Assembly: GCF_016808095.1 (NCBI RefSeq)
Contig: NC_068971.1
Location: 19,704,501 to 19,768,500, forward strand
From: Vigna angularis
Lineage: Eukaryota > Streptophyta > Magnoliopsida > Fabales > Fabaceae
Direction of reading: 5' to 3'
Length of the DNA: 64,000 nucleotides
This document shows positions 1-12,263 of the stretch, in pieces. A model generated the notes under the pieces. The model was not told where the DNA came from. It did no database searches and saw nothing but the letters and a program-made list of their open reading frames with translations. Every line of letters begins with the position of its first letter. The first letter of the stretch is position 1. The position numbers and the translations under genes were made by a program.

Positions 1-376
1 AGTTTAATGAGTAAGTCTAAGCTCTCTCTACCAAGGGATTGAGTTTGAGTAACTTAGTAGGTTAACATGAGCAATTAAATGAAGAAGCAGTAATGTGAAT
101 TTGCATGAGAGTGTAGTAGGTAAAATCATTCTCCAATATTTCCATTCCTTATCATCTTTAATCATTCCATTTCCAAGTGTTTTAAACCCAAAAGTTCAAT
201 TTACAACTTATGCACTATGTTTAATTTTATTGCACCGAAATCACATTAAATGGAATCATTCTTTAGTCTAAATTAGTTAAGTATTTATACGATTGTTTAG
301 TGTCACACGAGTCTCTTGAGATACGATATCCGGTCTTACCGGTTTATTACTTGATACGATTGCTGAGGTCTTAACA
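1..376 (+). mobile_element. 3' part of a gypsy-type LTR, cut by the window edge
   Basis: The last 80 bases resemble the end of the solo LTR at 21871-23202: a stretch about ACGAGTCTCTTGAGATACGA, a 'ggtcttacc' motif, 'ttacttgatacgatt' and a terminal TTAACA. The LTR end is placed at 376 because of that TTAACA. No primer-binding site follows, so this is probably a 3' or solo LTR remnant. The start lies outside the window. Confidence 0.55.
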
Positions 377-416
377 ATCCCCCTTCTTGATGTAGCCATC
401 AATCAATTCCTCATAC

Positions 417-1731
417 TGTTAAGAGTCCGATAAGTGTACCGAATCGTATCAAGTAATAATAAAATGGTAAGACCAAGTATCGTTTCCCAAAGGACTCACG
501 ACACTAAACAGTTATGTGATTACTCAACTAATTAAGACTTTTGAAGCACAATTTAGGGGTTTTGAATGCAAATGCAATAAAATAAACATGAATGCAATTT
601 GATCAATTGAGGTTAAACACAAACATGAATGAATGATATTGAAAATATGAGATGAATATGTTATTGGAGTTTAGATTTCACCTAATCACTCTCATGCATA
701 TAAGAATTCATCTTCTTCATTAATGTCAATGTCACTATCTAAAGTACTTAAAACCTGATTCCTCGGTGAAGAAAGCTCATCCTTAATTACTAGGTCACAA
801 TTCCTTGCATCCTTAACAATTGATTATGCATTACGATTAGTAGCTTAAGACAACCAAAACTCATACCCCCATTCTTGAGCAATACTGCTTCTGGGAATAA
901 TTCTCTAGAACCTGAATTGTAAGATACCTTCCAGTACTCATGCAAATCATACATCATGCTAATGAATAAGTTAAACAAAGCAAGCATTGAGTGAAGAAGA
1001 ATTACCCTAAAAATTAATGAAAGAAGCATATATAATTAAGAATCAATTCAAGACATGAGAGTTTACAAAGGTTTACATCTTCCCCGATAACAAATGAGAT
1101 TAGTTCTCCATCATCATGAAGAAACTAAATGAACAATGGAATGAAAGAATGGAAGAGATAGAATACCCTAGAAAGAGAAAAGGAGAGTTGTCACATCCCC
1201 AAATCTGCCCTCAAGAAAGACAAGAGGAGAGCTGTCACATCCCCAAATCTGCCCCCAAAGGGGTAAAAGTGTGTTTCTGTGCTCAAGCCATCAAAAGATA
1301 CAATCCCTAAGACATCCAAGTCCTTAAATAGAACATAAAAATAACAGAAAACGGGTCCAAGCCCACTTCGCTAGCGCTCAGCGCCTTAAGTGGGGTGCTC
1401 AGGCGTGGTACGGGTCAAAACTGGTGCTGAGCTGCCCTACACTACACAAACTAGCGCTCAGGCACCCTACGTGACCTCCTGTGCTCCTTTTTTTTATGCT
1501 TTGATTGTCCCTCTTGAATTCCAACTCCTAGATACTTTTGCTCTTCTTCCAAATCATACCAATAACCTACAAAATCAAGGGTATTTAGTGATAAATTCAT
1601 AAAGTTTAACCTCTACTCACTTATTCGCAAAATTAAAGCAAAAACATGAGTTCAAGCTAGTTTCTAAGTCCAAAAGGGTTCCTTTAGTATCAAAATTATA
1701 TCATAGATAATGGTATTTTCAACCGTTATCA
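417..1731 (-). repeat. 3' LTR of the element at 417-5293
   Basis: 1315 bp, TG..CA ends on the plus strand. It aligns almost base for base with 4185-5293 except for about 200 bp around 975-1190 that the partner lacks. On the minus strand it is preceded by a purine-rich tract (RC of 1732-1745, AAGTTTAGGGTTG), the likely polypurine tract. It contains repeated 'gcgctcagcgcc'-type motifs near 1373-1465. Confidence 0.85.
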
Positions 1732-3087
1732 CAACCCTAAACTTGAAACTTTGCTTGTCCTCAAGCATAATGTAACTTGGCTTAAACAAAATAATCATAC
1801 TACAATGGTCTAGCATATCAAAAAGCATTTTACTCTAAGACAAGTAAATTACTCATGTCTGCTCATCATAGAAAGATTAGTCAAGATATAATGATCCTTT
1901 AGCCAATCAAGTTTCAATTGTAGTGCTCACATAATCAAGACATACACAACAGATGCAAACCTCATGATTAATCAACAACCAAGCAAGAATGTTACCCTAT
2001 AATGCATGGAACAATTCCTCACCAAGGATAGTGTTTCACTCAAGCACTCAAAAGTGTTTCACTCAAACTCAAAGGTGTATAGTGAGGTGCCACTCTTACA
2101 CTCTACCATCACAATGCCACATGAATCAACTTTGCCTTTCATTTAACCACATATGAAACAGACTCACAAGCAAGTTATCATCACAAGGACTTTTCAAGGC
2201 TTGTATTGAGGCCATGCTAAGAAGAAAAATGGTTTTTCTAGACAACAAAGTTCCTTGAGTTAAGAGAGTGCACAATTCATTTATTCACATTAACAATAAT
2301 CTTTCTCCTTTTATGTGAGAAACCAAATCTTCAACTTATTCCCAACTTTCCTTTCATTGAGCTTAACCTTTCTTTTCTTTCTTTTTTTCTCTTTTCTTTT
2401 TTCTTTTGCTCTTTCTTTTGCCTAATGCTCTTTAATGAACTTCACAAAGTTCTTTTCGGTTTCTCACCACCCCAAACTTGAACCATTCTCCATTACCACA
2501 AAAACATACTCTACTTAACTCAATGTAAGGATTTCAAAAAGGGTTTTTCCACTTTCAAATTTAAGCTCAAGGTTCAAAGGGTAAAGAGAAACATTGCTCT
2601 TTGTTGGGTTCACCTATTGGCATTGGCTCTAAGGGAGAACAAAACATGGCCTTGATCATATGTAACAAACAAGCAAGTGGTTTAATCATAGAAAATTAGG
2701 CAAAATCAATCATGCTTCCAAAGCAATAGCATTCAATCAATCAAAGACTCTCGAGTCCAACCTCTCATAGGTTAACTCAAGTTCCACAATTTGATAAACA
2801 TCCTGCCCAACATATTAATCACAATTGAAATCATGCATCTATTTTTAACAAAACTATGAGCAACACCATCTATGCTTAAAAGCCTCACCAATCATTAACT
2901 CAACATGCATCATAGAACAATAGAGCAAACACAAGAATATTACTGATTACAAACAACAGTTTATCACATCATACCAAACCATTGCAACATAATTCATTAA
3001 ACCAAGTACATAAGCAAGCTAACATAAAAACAAAATAAACAAAATTCAAATAAGCATAAAAATAACACAAAAACATAAAAAATCTTG

Positions 3088-3450
3088 ATCCAGCAGCATC
3101 CATCACTAGATGCTTTCATCTGAATCTTCCAGCATCCATCAGTAGATACAAATCCTTCACATCAACATCCATCAGTAGATGCTCTCAGTAACATCCATTA
3201 GTAGATATCTAATATTTCTTATCAGCATCCATCGGTAAATGCTGATCTTTCTCATCTTCATCGACATCCATCAGTAAATGTCGTCAGTAGCATCCATCAG
3301 TAGACGTTTACTCACATAGCCTCCATCAGTAAATGCTATCATTCATCACCCTCATCATAGCAGCATCTATTAGTAGATGTTGTCATCTGAGTCCTCCTAG
3401 CATGCCTCAATAGATGTTGTCCAGCATCCATTAGTAGATGTTATCATTAG
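3088..3450. repeat. Array of about 11 short hairpin units
   Basis: Units of roughly 30 bp with the core catccatcagtagatg. Most units form a small stem-loop: AGCATC..GATGCT, GACAT..ATGTC, with a constant 'catcagta'-type loop. Spacing and stems vary. The same design with other stem bases (AACACC..GGTGTT) sits at the corresponding place of the related element (58320-58475). Confidence 0.75.
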
Positions 3451-3945
3451 TGTAACACAAAATCAAATCCAAACCACACAAATAATCAATTTAAAAAGAA
3501 AAAATCAAAAATTGGGTTGCCTCCCAATAAGCGCTTATTTAACGTCACGAGCCTGACACCATTAAGCACAATCCACATCTATGATGGTGGTGTTCCTTTT
3601 GCTTTCATCACACCAACTTATCTACAACATCTTCCTGTTCACCATCTTTACCCTCCTTGAATAAGGAGCCTCAATCTCAATAACTTCATTCTCTTTGATA
3701 TCTTTAACCCACTTCATGCACAGAGTTGGTGAACATGGCACTTGAAGGCTGGCGCTCAACGCCTTCAATGGGGTGCCCAAACGGTGATGTGTGGCATCCT
3801 GCGCTGAGGGCCCTTAAAGGGGCAGTCAGGCGCCCTACGACCTTCTTTAACCTTCTTCTCTAGATGATCTTGTGCTTCTAGTACAAATTTTCGGATTTTA
3901 TCCCGCAGACACTAAAGAACACTGCACTAGAGCACCCAATTAGCA

Positions 3946-4112
3946 CAAAAAGATAAAAAGATAAAAAGATAAAAAGATAAAAAGATAAAAAGATAAAAAG
4001 ATAAAAAGATAAAAAGATAAAAAGATAAAAGGATAAAAAGATAAAAAGAAAAAAAGATAAAAAGATAAAAAGATAAAAAGATAAAAAGATAAAAAGATAA
4101 AAAGAAAAGATA
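3946..4112. repeat. Microsatellite-like (AAAAAGAT)n
   Basis: About 20 copies of an 8-bp unit with a few point changes, just inside the PBS end of the element. A minus-strand reading frame across it is only the repeat translated. Confidence 0.95.
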
Positions 4113-4160
4113 AATTCTAATCGGTTAAGAATCACACAAAAGTATAGTTTAAACCACGAG

Positions 4161-4178
4161 TCCCTGGCAACAGCGCCA
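4161..4178 (-). promoter_or_regulatory. Primer-binding site, tRNA-Asp type
   Basis: On the minus strand TGGCGCTGTTGCCAGGGA lies six bases inside the 5' LTR. It matches, with few changes, the complement of the 3' end of plant tRNA-Asp (known PBS of Athila-like elements). This fixes the element's direction. Confidence 0.8.
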
Positions 4179-4184
4179 AAAACT

Positions 4185-5293
4185 TGTTAAAACTCTGGCA
4201 AGTGTACCGAATTGTATCAAGTAATAATAAAATGGTAAGACCAAGTATCGTTTCCCAAATGACTCACGACACTAAACAGTTATGTGATTACTCAACTAAT
4301 TAAGACTTTTGAAGAACAATTTAGGGGTTTTGAATGCAAATGCAATAAAATAAACATGAATGCAATTTGATCAATTGAGGTTAAACACAAAGATGAATGA
4401 ATGATATTGAAAATATGAGATGAATATGTTATTGGAGTTTAGATTTCACCTAATCACTCTCATGCATATAAGAATTCATCTTCTTCATTAATGTCAATGT
4501 CACTACTAAAGTACTTAAAACCCGATTCCTCGGCGAAGAAAGCATATCCTTAATTACTAGGTCACAATTCCTTGCATCTCTAACAATTAATTCTGCATTA
4601 CGATTAGTAGCTTAAGACAATCATAAATCATACCCGCATTCCTGAGCAAGACTGCTTTTGGGAATAATTCTCCAGAACCTGAATTGTATTATACCTTCCG
4701 GTACTCATGCAAATCATACATCATGTTATTGAATGAGTTAAACAAAGGGGAGATGTCACATCCCGAAATCTGCCCTCAAGAAAGAGAAGAGGAGAGTTGT
4801 CACATCCTCAAATCTGCCCCCAAAGGGGTAAAAATGTGTTTCTATGCTCAAGCCATCAAAAGATATAATTCCAAGGACGTCTAAGTCCTTAAATTGAACA
4901 TAAAAATAACAGAAAACGGGTCCAAGCTCAGTTCGCTGGCGCTCAGCGCCCTAAGTGGGGTGCCTAGGCGTGGTACGGGTCCAAACTGGCGCTCAGGTGC
5001 CCTGCTCTACACAAACTAGCGCTCAAGCGCCCTGCTTGACCTCCTGTGCTCCTTTTTTGATGCTTTGACTATCCCTCTTGAATTCCAACTCTTGGATACT
5101 TTTGCTCTTCTTCCAAATCATACCAATAACCTAACAAATATGATATTTAGTGATAAAATCATAAAGTATAACCTCTACTCACTTATTCGCAAAACTAAAG
5201 CAAAAACATGAGTTCAAGCAAGTTTCTAAGTCAAAAAGGGTGTGCTTAGTATCAAAATTATATCACAGATAACGGTATTTTCAACCATTATCA
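4185..5293 (-). repeat. 5' LTR of the element at 417-5293
   Basis: 1109 bp, TG..CA. It is next to the PBS and carries the same 'gcgctcagcgcc' motifs near 4938-5030 as its partner. Confidence 0.85.
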
Positions 5294-5298
5294 CATAC

Positions 5299-6890
5299 AC
5301 ACTTGCATCTAGAGCCACCAACCACCAATCACTCTTTCATAACCCTCAAATACCTCTCAGCGTGTTCAACCTTTCCACAACAAGACAAACACCGAACAAC
5401 AGTTGCTATAACCGACAACACTAGATTCACACGTATGTACACCTTTCATAATACAACTTCAATACTCCTGCATCAAAAAAAGAATAAGTAACATCATCCG
5501 ATAAAAACCCTTTATCCATCAACACACTCAACATTCCATTCGCTTTCTCCACTTTACCCTTCTCACACAAGCCGCCTCATGACACGTTTATACTGCGAGA
5601 GTCGCGAGGTCTGTCTTCTTATTCTCCCTCAGTGCTGGGAGGGGTTACATTGCAAGGACGCAAGAGAAGCACGGTCGCAAGCTCTACTGGTTTCCCCCTT
5701 GCCGTTGGGAGGAACTACATAGCAAGAATCGCGGTCTCCATACGAGTTGTTATTGAGAACGATAGTCCAACAGGACCTGTGAAGAACGCGGAGCGAGACC
5801 GGTGTGGGAGAAAAACATCGTTTTGGAACGCGATTTTGACTACCATGGTAAAAACCCTAGGCCAATGGAAGCCTTCCCTAAAAACCTAGATGCGCGACAT
5901 ATATGCTTGGACGTTGTTCAACAAAGAGTTTGACACTTCTTCGTAACAAGCCAATATGAAAGAAAAAATACACACTACAAACAAGAAGGTGTTGGCTGAT
6001 ATTGTAAAACTGGCATAAAAGAGAGGCCTAAAGGGTAAGCTAGGGGATGGAAAGAATTCTTGGACAATCATGCCAAAACGTTTTGGGCCAATTTGAGTGA
6101 TCCATCAAAACAACCCCATGAGTTATTGGCTACATATCTAAAGTCCTGTTCGGAGTCAAAACATTTGAAGTTTTTTTATAACATCATGCGACATTATGCA
6201 AATCAATACCTGTTGGAGCAACTGAAAGATAAATCCCATGAGTCCCTAAAGTAGAGGCTAGTTCAAATAACTCTGCAACATTCGTTATATCCATTTGACT
6301 ATTCATTTCCATTAGTTGATGAGTGACCATTCGATCTCAACGCATCCTAATATGACTGCCTGAACATGGACCGGCTCCAATGTTAATTGCTCAGCCACAA
6401 CGTGTTAGTCTTCTTGCCTCACGGTTTTAGCCATACATGTTGGACTATTTTTCTTTTCTGCAGGGTATAGCCCGAGCATACCTTGGTCTCTCTCCTTCTC
6501 GGTCGATTGGACTGCATATGTTCAGCCTTCTCAAGCTCTAATGGCTTAACTATCGTTCAAGCCTCAACTGGGTACCTCAACTCTTGTTTAGCATATCCCA
6601 AGTGGTGTCTATCCATACAGTCAAGGTCAACATCCTCAACTCTCCTACAAGTCATAGGGCATTAAGCACTAACATCTTGGTTGTGACACATCCTAATATG
6701 GATTCCTCATTTTTTGCCTTTAAACATTCAACTGAAGACCGAATGGTCTCGCTTTCTTGACCATCCGGCCTTATAGCCTAAGCTAGATTAATACTAATTG
6801 TCTAACCTCGTAAATGTGTTAGCTTGATTGACTACACTTTTTCTGACCGTTCAAATTTGAATTGCTCCTTTTCTTCTGTGTAGATGATAG
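5299..6890. other. Unassigned stretch, no supported gene
   Basis: Contains only short open frames with no recognisable domain. The part 5580-5890 is richer in GC and repeats the phrase 'gttgggagg(aac/ggtt)acat' twice, which suggests decayed repeat DNA. Nothing else is supported. Confidence 0.4.
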
Positions 6891-6934
6891 GACCTTGCAT
6901 ACAAATCACTTGGCCAACTTTGAGCAATTGGACA

Positions 6935-7257
6935 ACAGGGAATGTTTTTCAACTCCTGTTGAGCCCTCCAGGGTGCTCAAGGAACGTTTTTCAACTCCTG
7001 ACTTACCTTCAACTAGCAGGAAGGGAATGTTTTTCAACTCCTTTCGAGCCCTCCACGGGTGGAACATTTTTCAAATCCTGACTTAACTTCAACCAATTAG
7101 TAGGAAATGTTTTCCAGCTCCTACTGTGCCCTCCACGGGTGGTCAGGGAACATTTTTCAACTCCTAAGTTACCTTTAACCAACTCAAAGAGAACGTTTTT
7201 CAACTCATATTGAGCCCTTCACGGGTGGTCAAGGACGTTTTTCAACTCCTGACTTAC
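6935..7257. repeat. Tandem array, period about 85 bp (left part)
   Basis: Four degenerate units carrying 'gaacgtttttcaactcctgac', 'ttaccttcaacca' and 'gccctccacgggtgg'. Short open frames on both strands across it are shadows of the repeat. The array continues at 8499 after a solo LTR. Confidence 0.8.
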
Positions 7258-8498
7258 TATTCATAGAGGGAGCTTTAACCTTCTTATATCTTGGTTTTTG
7301 ATGATGAACAAAAGAATGGTTTAATGGTTTCTTGCACAACAAATGGCATAACAATTGTTTTATCTTCATTATGTTTGTGCTTGATTTATGAGTTCCTTAT
7401 TGATGAATGAATCATACTTAAAACAGATTGATAAAAATGGTATATAATCGGTTAGTTTTAACCAGATCACTTAGTAAGCTAACAAGGACAATTTGTTTCT
7501 GTTATAATCAATTATATAGGGTATATAACCGATTAAAACAGAGTACATAAATCTGTTTCATAAGTGAGAAAATCTGTTTAAATTGGAAATTGGATAAACA
7601 ATTTGCTTAAGTGTTGGAATAATCGATTATTTCTAATCGATTAAATCAGTTTACATAATCTAATCCTATGCATTTATAGCCTGATATGTTATAACAGTCA
7701 AATAAATAATTAATTGGCTTGTGTGCTTAAATTATCGATTACATGCTCAAGATAATATGTTAAAACAAAAGTAAAAGCTTAACAGATTACAAAAAAATCC
7801 TAATCAATTATAATGTGGGACTTGAAAAATCCTATATATATATATGTGTGTGTCTTGAGACCTGTTTCAAAACAAGAATTGGTTATCATTTTCAAATACT
7901 AATATTTTCATATAGTTTTGCTTACAAGTGCTTTCAATAAGTGTTCTTGGAGAATCAAAGCTTCATTGGTTGATTACTCATCAAGATTCTATCAAGAAAA
8001 TGTGCTAAAGTTGTTTTAATTTGATCTACACTAGAGGAGTGTGACTTATAGATCAGGTTCTTCATAGACAATCTTTGTATTTTGTTCTTGTGCGGGTTTG
8101 TCAGGTGTTAACGGTTGTGAGTGCTCTTGTATTGTAAGAGATTGAGGATTGTTCATCTTTTGGGTTGCTATATTGATTTTGAGTGGTGAGAGGAGTGCAT
8201 TGAGAGGGGTATCTTTGTATTTTTGTATACTCAATCAATTATAGTGGAATCCCTTCAACTCAGGTTGTTGAAGGAGGACCAGATGTAGGCTTGTGATAGC
8301 CGAACTAGTATAGATTGTATGTGTTAAATCTTTCTCTATTCTTTCTCTATTCTTTCTCTGTTGTTGATTCCTCATTTTTTGTTTATTGATTTCAAGAAAG
8401 CAAAAGAACTCATAAAGATTTTGAAAAGGTCATTTTAAAAGGGTTAATCCAATTCATCCCCCTCTTGGCTTAAGATATAAGGCTTGTCTATTCTTTCA
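7258..8498 (+). mobile_element. Solo LTR, copia type
   Basis: Flanked by CTTAC at 7253-7257 and 8499-8503, which is a direct target duplication inside the tandem array. It ends with CA but begins with TA, so the usual TG is mutated or the family differs. A TATA box (cctatatatata, 7831-7842) lies in the middle. Several 'taatcgatta' motifs occur upstream of it, as in the copia LTR at 51.5-52.7 kb. No internal region or second LTR is present. Confidence 0.72.
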
Positions 8499-8640
8499 CT
8501 TACCTTCAACCAGTCGATGAAGAATGTTTTTCAACTCTTGCTAAGCCCTCTACGGATGGTTAGAGAACGTCTTTCAAACTCACCACTTACCTTCAACCAA
8601 TTCGTAGGAAACATTTTTTAACTGCTGCCTTACTTGCAAC
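8499..8640. repeat. Tandem array, period about 85 bp (right part)
   Basis: Continues the array at 6935-7257 directly after the target duplication, with two further degenerate units. Confidence 0.75.
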
Positions 8641-9252
8641 AAGTGGTTGATGAAGCTTAGGATCTTGGTCAACGTTCAACAACACACAAAGACAAGTGTT
8701 GAAGGAAAAACTAATCCGCATCGGAAGCAGACTACCTAAAACCCCTTCACACATTATATCATGCTCGAGCTTGGGGCTTGTGTATTGTATACCACACGGT
8801 CAGCAAGGACCAGACAGTTATCCAATAACGAAATGACCAACCGGTCAGAAACAATAATTAATTGATAATTAATATGAACAATTAATAAGAATAATAGTCA
8901 TAAATTGGAAATTAATAGAAATAATGAAAGTCATTTGTTGGTAATTAATGGATCAGACCTAATTGCATCCCATTATAAGATTTATAAAGGAAAGTCAAGT
9001 AATTACTTTTCACGTAATTATTGAGTAAAATCATTTATTTGAGCGTCATACTGTCTTTGACAGGTACCCATCCACATGGCTAAAATAAGAAGAAGATAGA
9101 ACGAACAACGTAACTCGAATGATGGAAGATTATTAAGGAGACCATCTGATCTTCAGAAGAGCTTGAAATGCTTTGAATAAGGAACGTGGATCCTTATCCA
9201 AAAACATGTTACAATCATTTTTGCATGTATTATTTCTTACCTAGACTTAAAC
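8641..9252. other. Unassigned stretch
   Basis: No gene seen. It carries 'gaccaaccggtcag'-like motifs that recall LTR sequence of legume gypsy elements, but no boundaries could be found. Confidence 0.3.
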
Positions 9253-9260
9253 GTTAGAAC

Positions 9261-10765
9261 TAGGGTTGGGCAAAAATAACTTATATGTATTGTACTATGG
9301 TTAACTATACTATATTATACTTAAAAAAAACTGATCCACTTTTACTAAAAGTCTAGTATACTATTTTATGGTTTAGTTTTTAAAAACTGAACTTATAACA
9401 GTTTTTGTTCAGTTAACTGTGAGAACTGTATCTACTCTTTTGTCTTCTCTAGTTCTCGTTCAACTGTTTCGTCTTGCCAAGAAAACGTTATTTAATAATA
9501 AAATATTAATAAAACAAACCGTTCACGTAAAAAATTAATAATGAATTTTTTAAGAAAAAAATTTTTTATCACAAATTTTTATATTTTTTTATCAATAAAC
9601 ATATATTACTTTTTAAATAATATTATTTTAAGTAATAAAAGTTATATATTTTTTTTAAATTTAATTTTATTAAATGATTAAGTAATATAAATCATAAAAG
9701 AAAAAAAGACAATATAAAAAAAATAATACTTTAAATATATTATATTCTTTAACATATTATTAAATATGTAAAAATATGTTAAAAAGACTTTTAATGATAT
9801 TAAAATGTGTGTAAGCACACACACTAAAATAACTATTTATTTTAAAAATCAACTTACTTTAAAATAAATATCAATATTATTATTTTTAAATGATAGTATT
9901 TTACAGACTAAAACTAAAATATATTTTTTAACGTTAAATTTTATTAAATGACTATATAATGAAATATCATAAAAAAATAGTAATATAACAAAAATAATTA
10001 ATATTATAGAAATATCAAATGACAAAAAAATTAACAAACGTTTATTAAGAGTAATTTTTCTAGTATCATCTTTTATTATATTATAATAATTAATAAATAT
10101 TAGTTTAATTTTTACATAATAAAATATAAATAATAAATAATTGATTAATAAAATAATTTTATGAGGCAACAAAATAAATATGAATAAAAAATTAGTTTGA
10201 AATAAAATAAGTAGATAAAAAGATAAAATAAATTATATACACATATAAAACAAAAAAATATAAATAAAAAATTTAAAAAATAAATATAAAAATAAAATAA
10301 TATTCATGACAAAATAAATATAAAAAAATAAATAAAATAAATAAATAAATAATAAAATAATTTCCATACACATGTAATAATAAAAGAAATATTAATAAAA
10401 TAAAAAATAATAATATCTAATAATTAAAAAGTTAATTTGTAAAACACTTATGAATAAAATAAAATAAATATTAAAATAAATTTCAATTAAAAAGAAAATG
10501 CATTGTTATACTATTTAGTTTAAAAACTAGTACAATTCAGTTTAAAATTAGTACAATTCAGTATAGTTAGTAGTTCAGTTTAGTTTATATTGTAGTTTAG
10601 TACAATTTAGTATAATTCAGTTCAGTCGAGTTTAATAAAACAAAAAACAGTTCAGTTCAGTTTATCTGAACTGTTTTACAGCTCAGTTCAGTTTAGACAA
10701 ATTAGTTTTTAGTTGAGTACAAATTTGAATAATACAGTGCAATTCAGTTTTATTTGTTCACCCTA
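9261..10765. mobile_element. Non-autonomous hAT-type element, very AT-rich
   Basis: Ends are imperfect inverted repeats: TAGGGTTGGGCAAAAATAAC at the left and, read on the other strand, TAGGGTGAACAAATAAAACT at the right. The flanks are GTTAGAAC (9253-9260) and ATTAGAAC (10766-10773), an 8-bp duplication with one change; 8 bp is diagnostic of hAT insertion. The subterminal 200 bp on each side are rich in 'agttcagtt/aactgaac' motifs. The only longer frame (minus strand, 9849-10172) is low-complexity AT sequence and no transposase is present. Confidence 0.72.
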
Positions 10766-10773
10766 ATTAGAAC

Positions 10774-11482
10774 CAGTTTGTAAATTTCTTGACCAAATAC
10801 CAACAAAATCAAATGACGAAGACATACTTATCTAAAGACAAGCGACAATAGAAAACGAAGACGTGAGGAGAAGTTCACAATTGAACATATGTGTTTGATA
10901 AGCCCATCTTAAAATTGTTAAAACCAGTTACATTCACCATTTCACAATTTAAACATAACTTTTCCTTGCAAAGATAACAAACTAATAATTGTTTAAATTT
11001 AATCTCTTTCACCAATAATAATGTTTTAAATTTTGATTTTATAGTCACATTATTATAGTAGAATTATTATTTCAAGCAAGAAACATATAATAAAAATAAA
11101 GAATCAAATATATTAGTTTTTATTTATTTTACTATAACTGGCGAAAACACAAACATTGTCGCACCTACACCTGTATATCAACATTTTTTTAGGTATCTAT
11201 ATATTTAAAACTTAAAAGTAGTATAGAAAAGAGTAAAATTAAAAAGACAAAAAGTGTATATTGTTATAAATATATAATTATAAATATAAATATAGATAAG
11301 TAATACTGTGTAAATAATTTTTTTATTATAAATAATCCATTTGAATTAAAAAATAGTTATTAAAATAATAAAAGTGAAAAATAGTTTTTTATTATAATAA
11401 CTATATAAATTTAAAATGAAATAATTAAAAGGATAAAATTAGAAAAATAAAAAAAGACATCAAATATATGTATATCATCTTT
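10774..11482. other. AT-rich spacer
   Basis: No gene, RNA or repeat with boundaries was recognised. It is low-complexity AT-rich DNA. Confidence 0.4.
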
Positions 11483-11491
11483 ATATATATA

Positions 11492-11687
11492 GGGTTAAAT
11501 ATGTTTTTAGTCCCTAAATATCAAGCGAATTTGTTTTTAGTCCCTCGGTACATTTTAGTCCTCCTCCTTCAAAAAAAATCTTAATTTTTGGTCCTCCCAG
11601 GAGGATAAAAAAATTAACGTTTTTTTTAAATAGAAGAACTAAAATATACCTTAGTTTGATAGTTTAGGGAATAAAAACATATTTAAC

Positions 11688-11689
<2 letters not shown>
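11492..11689. mobile_element. Mutator-type MITE, 198 bp
   Basis: Begins GGGTTAAATATGTTTTTAGT and ends with its near complement. The flanking 9 bp are atatatata and ttatatata (8 of 9 identical), as expected for Mutator-like elements, though the surrounding TA repeat weakens this test. Its ends match those of the elements at 11938 and 24050. Confidence 0.7.

Positions 11690-11690
<1 letters not shown>

Positions 11691-11724
<34 letters not shown>
11691..11724. repeat. (TA)n microsatellite
   Basis: About 17 TA units directly beside the MITE. Confidence 0.85.
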
Positions 11725-11726
<2 letters not shown>

Positions 11727-11937
11727 CAGTTATATTATATTTTAATCGATTATGTCCTATATAATATATATAAATTTATAATCAATTGTAATTTTATCAT
11801 AATCCATAGTTAATATTTTATTGATAGTTATAATATAATTTTTTATATATTTATATTTTGCAAAAAAATTATTTTATTTTTGAAAAACAATTACATTTTG
11901 TAGTAATTATATATATTTCGATTTTCTATCATTTTTT

Positions 11938-12263
11938 GGGTTAAATATGTTTTTGGTCCTTTAATTTTTAGTGAAAATTAGAATTAGTTTTTCCTCAAAA
12001 CTTTATACTAATTTAGTCTCCAAACTTTAGAAACGTGTGAATTTAGTCCTTTTAATCAAATTTTATTAACTTTATTTGATGTTTCAAGTGTATTTCATGA
12101 TAGCATCTGCGTTTTGAAACATCAAATAAACCTAACAAAATTTAGTTAAAAGGACTAAATTCACACATTTCTAAAGTTTAGGAACTAAATTAGACCAAAG
12201 TTTTGAAGAAGGACTAATTCCAATTTTCAATAAAAATTAAAGGACCAAAAACATATTTAACCC
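11938..12263. mobile_element. Mutator-type MITE, 326 bp
   Basis: Nearly the whole element is one inverted repeat: GGGTTAAATATGTTTTTGGT at the left returns as its complement at the right, with long arms that include 'ggactaaattcacac'. The flanks TCATTTTTT (11929-11937) and TTATTTTTT (12264-12272) are a 9-bp duplication with one change. Confidence 0.82.

Larger units (their letters stand above)
417..5293 (-). mobile_element. Non-autonomous gypsy (Athila-like) LTR retrotransposon, complete, no coding region
   Basis: Two related LTRs (417-1731 and 4185-5293) begin TGTTA and end TTATCA on the plus strand. The 5 bases before (412-416) and after (5294-5298) are both CATAC, a perfect target-site duplication. 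The PBS next to the right LTR shows that the element runs on the minus strand, so its 5' LTR is at 4185-5293. The 2.45-kb internal region has no gag or pol reading frame. It keeps a short motif near 3514-3555 (gggttgcctcccaataagcg) that also occurs twice behind the gag-protease ORF of the related element at 55-63 kb; on the minus strand it could be the remnant of a pol C-terminus. The element therefore looks like a deletion derivative moved by a relative's proteins. Family assignment rests on the tRNA-Asp PBS and on similarity to the gag-bearing element; element borders are firm. Confidence 0.88.

Noticed and set aside
3088..3450. CRISPR-like regular repeats
   Set aside because: Repeats are short, variable and without unique spacers of constant length, in a plant retroelement; they are hairpin units, not a CRISPR array.
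3878..4135. Minus-strand frame rich in FYLFIFLS
   Set aside because: It is the (AAAAAGAT)n repeat translated, not a membrane protein.
9849..10172. 107-codon minus-strand frame in AT-rich DNA
   Set aside because: Low-complexity composition inside the hAT derivative; no domain and no codon signal.
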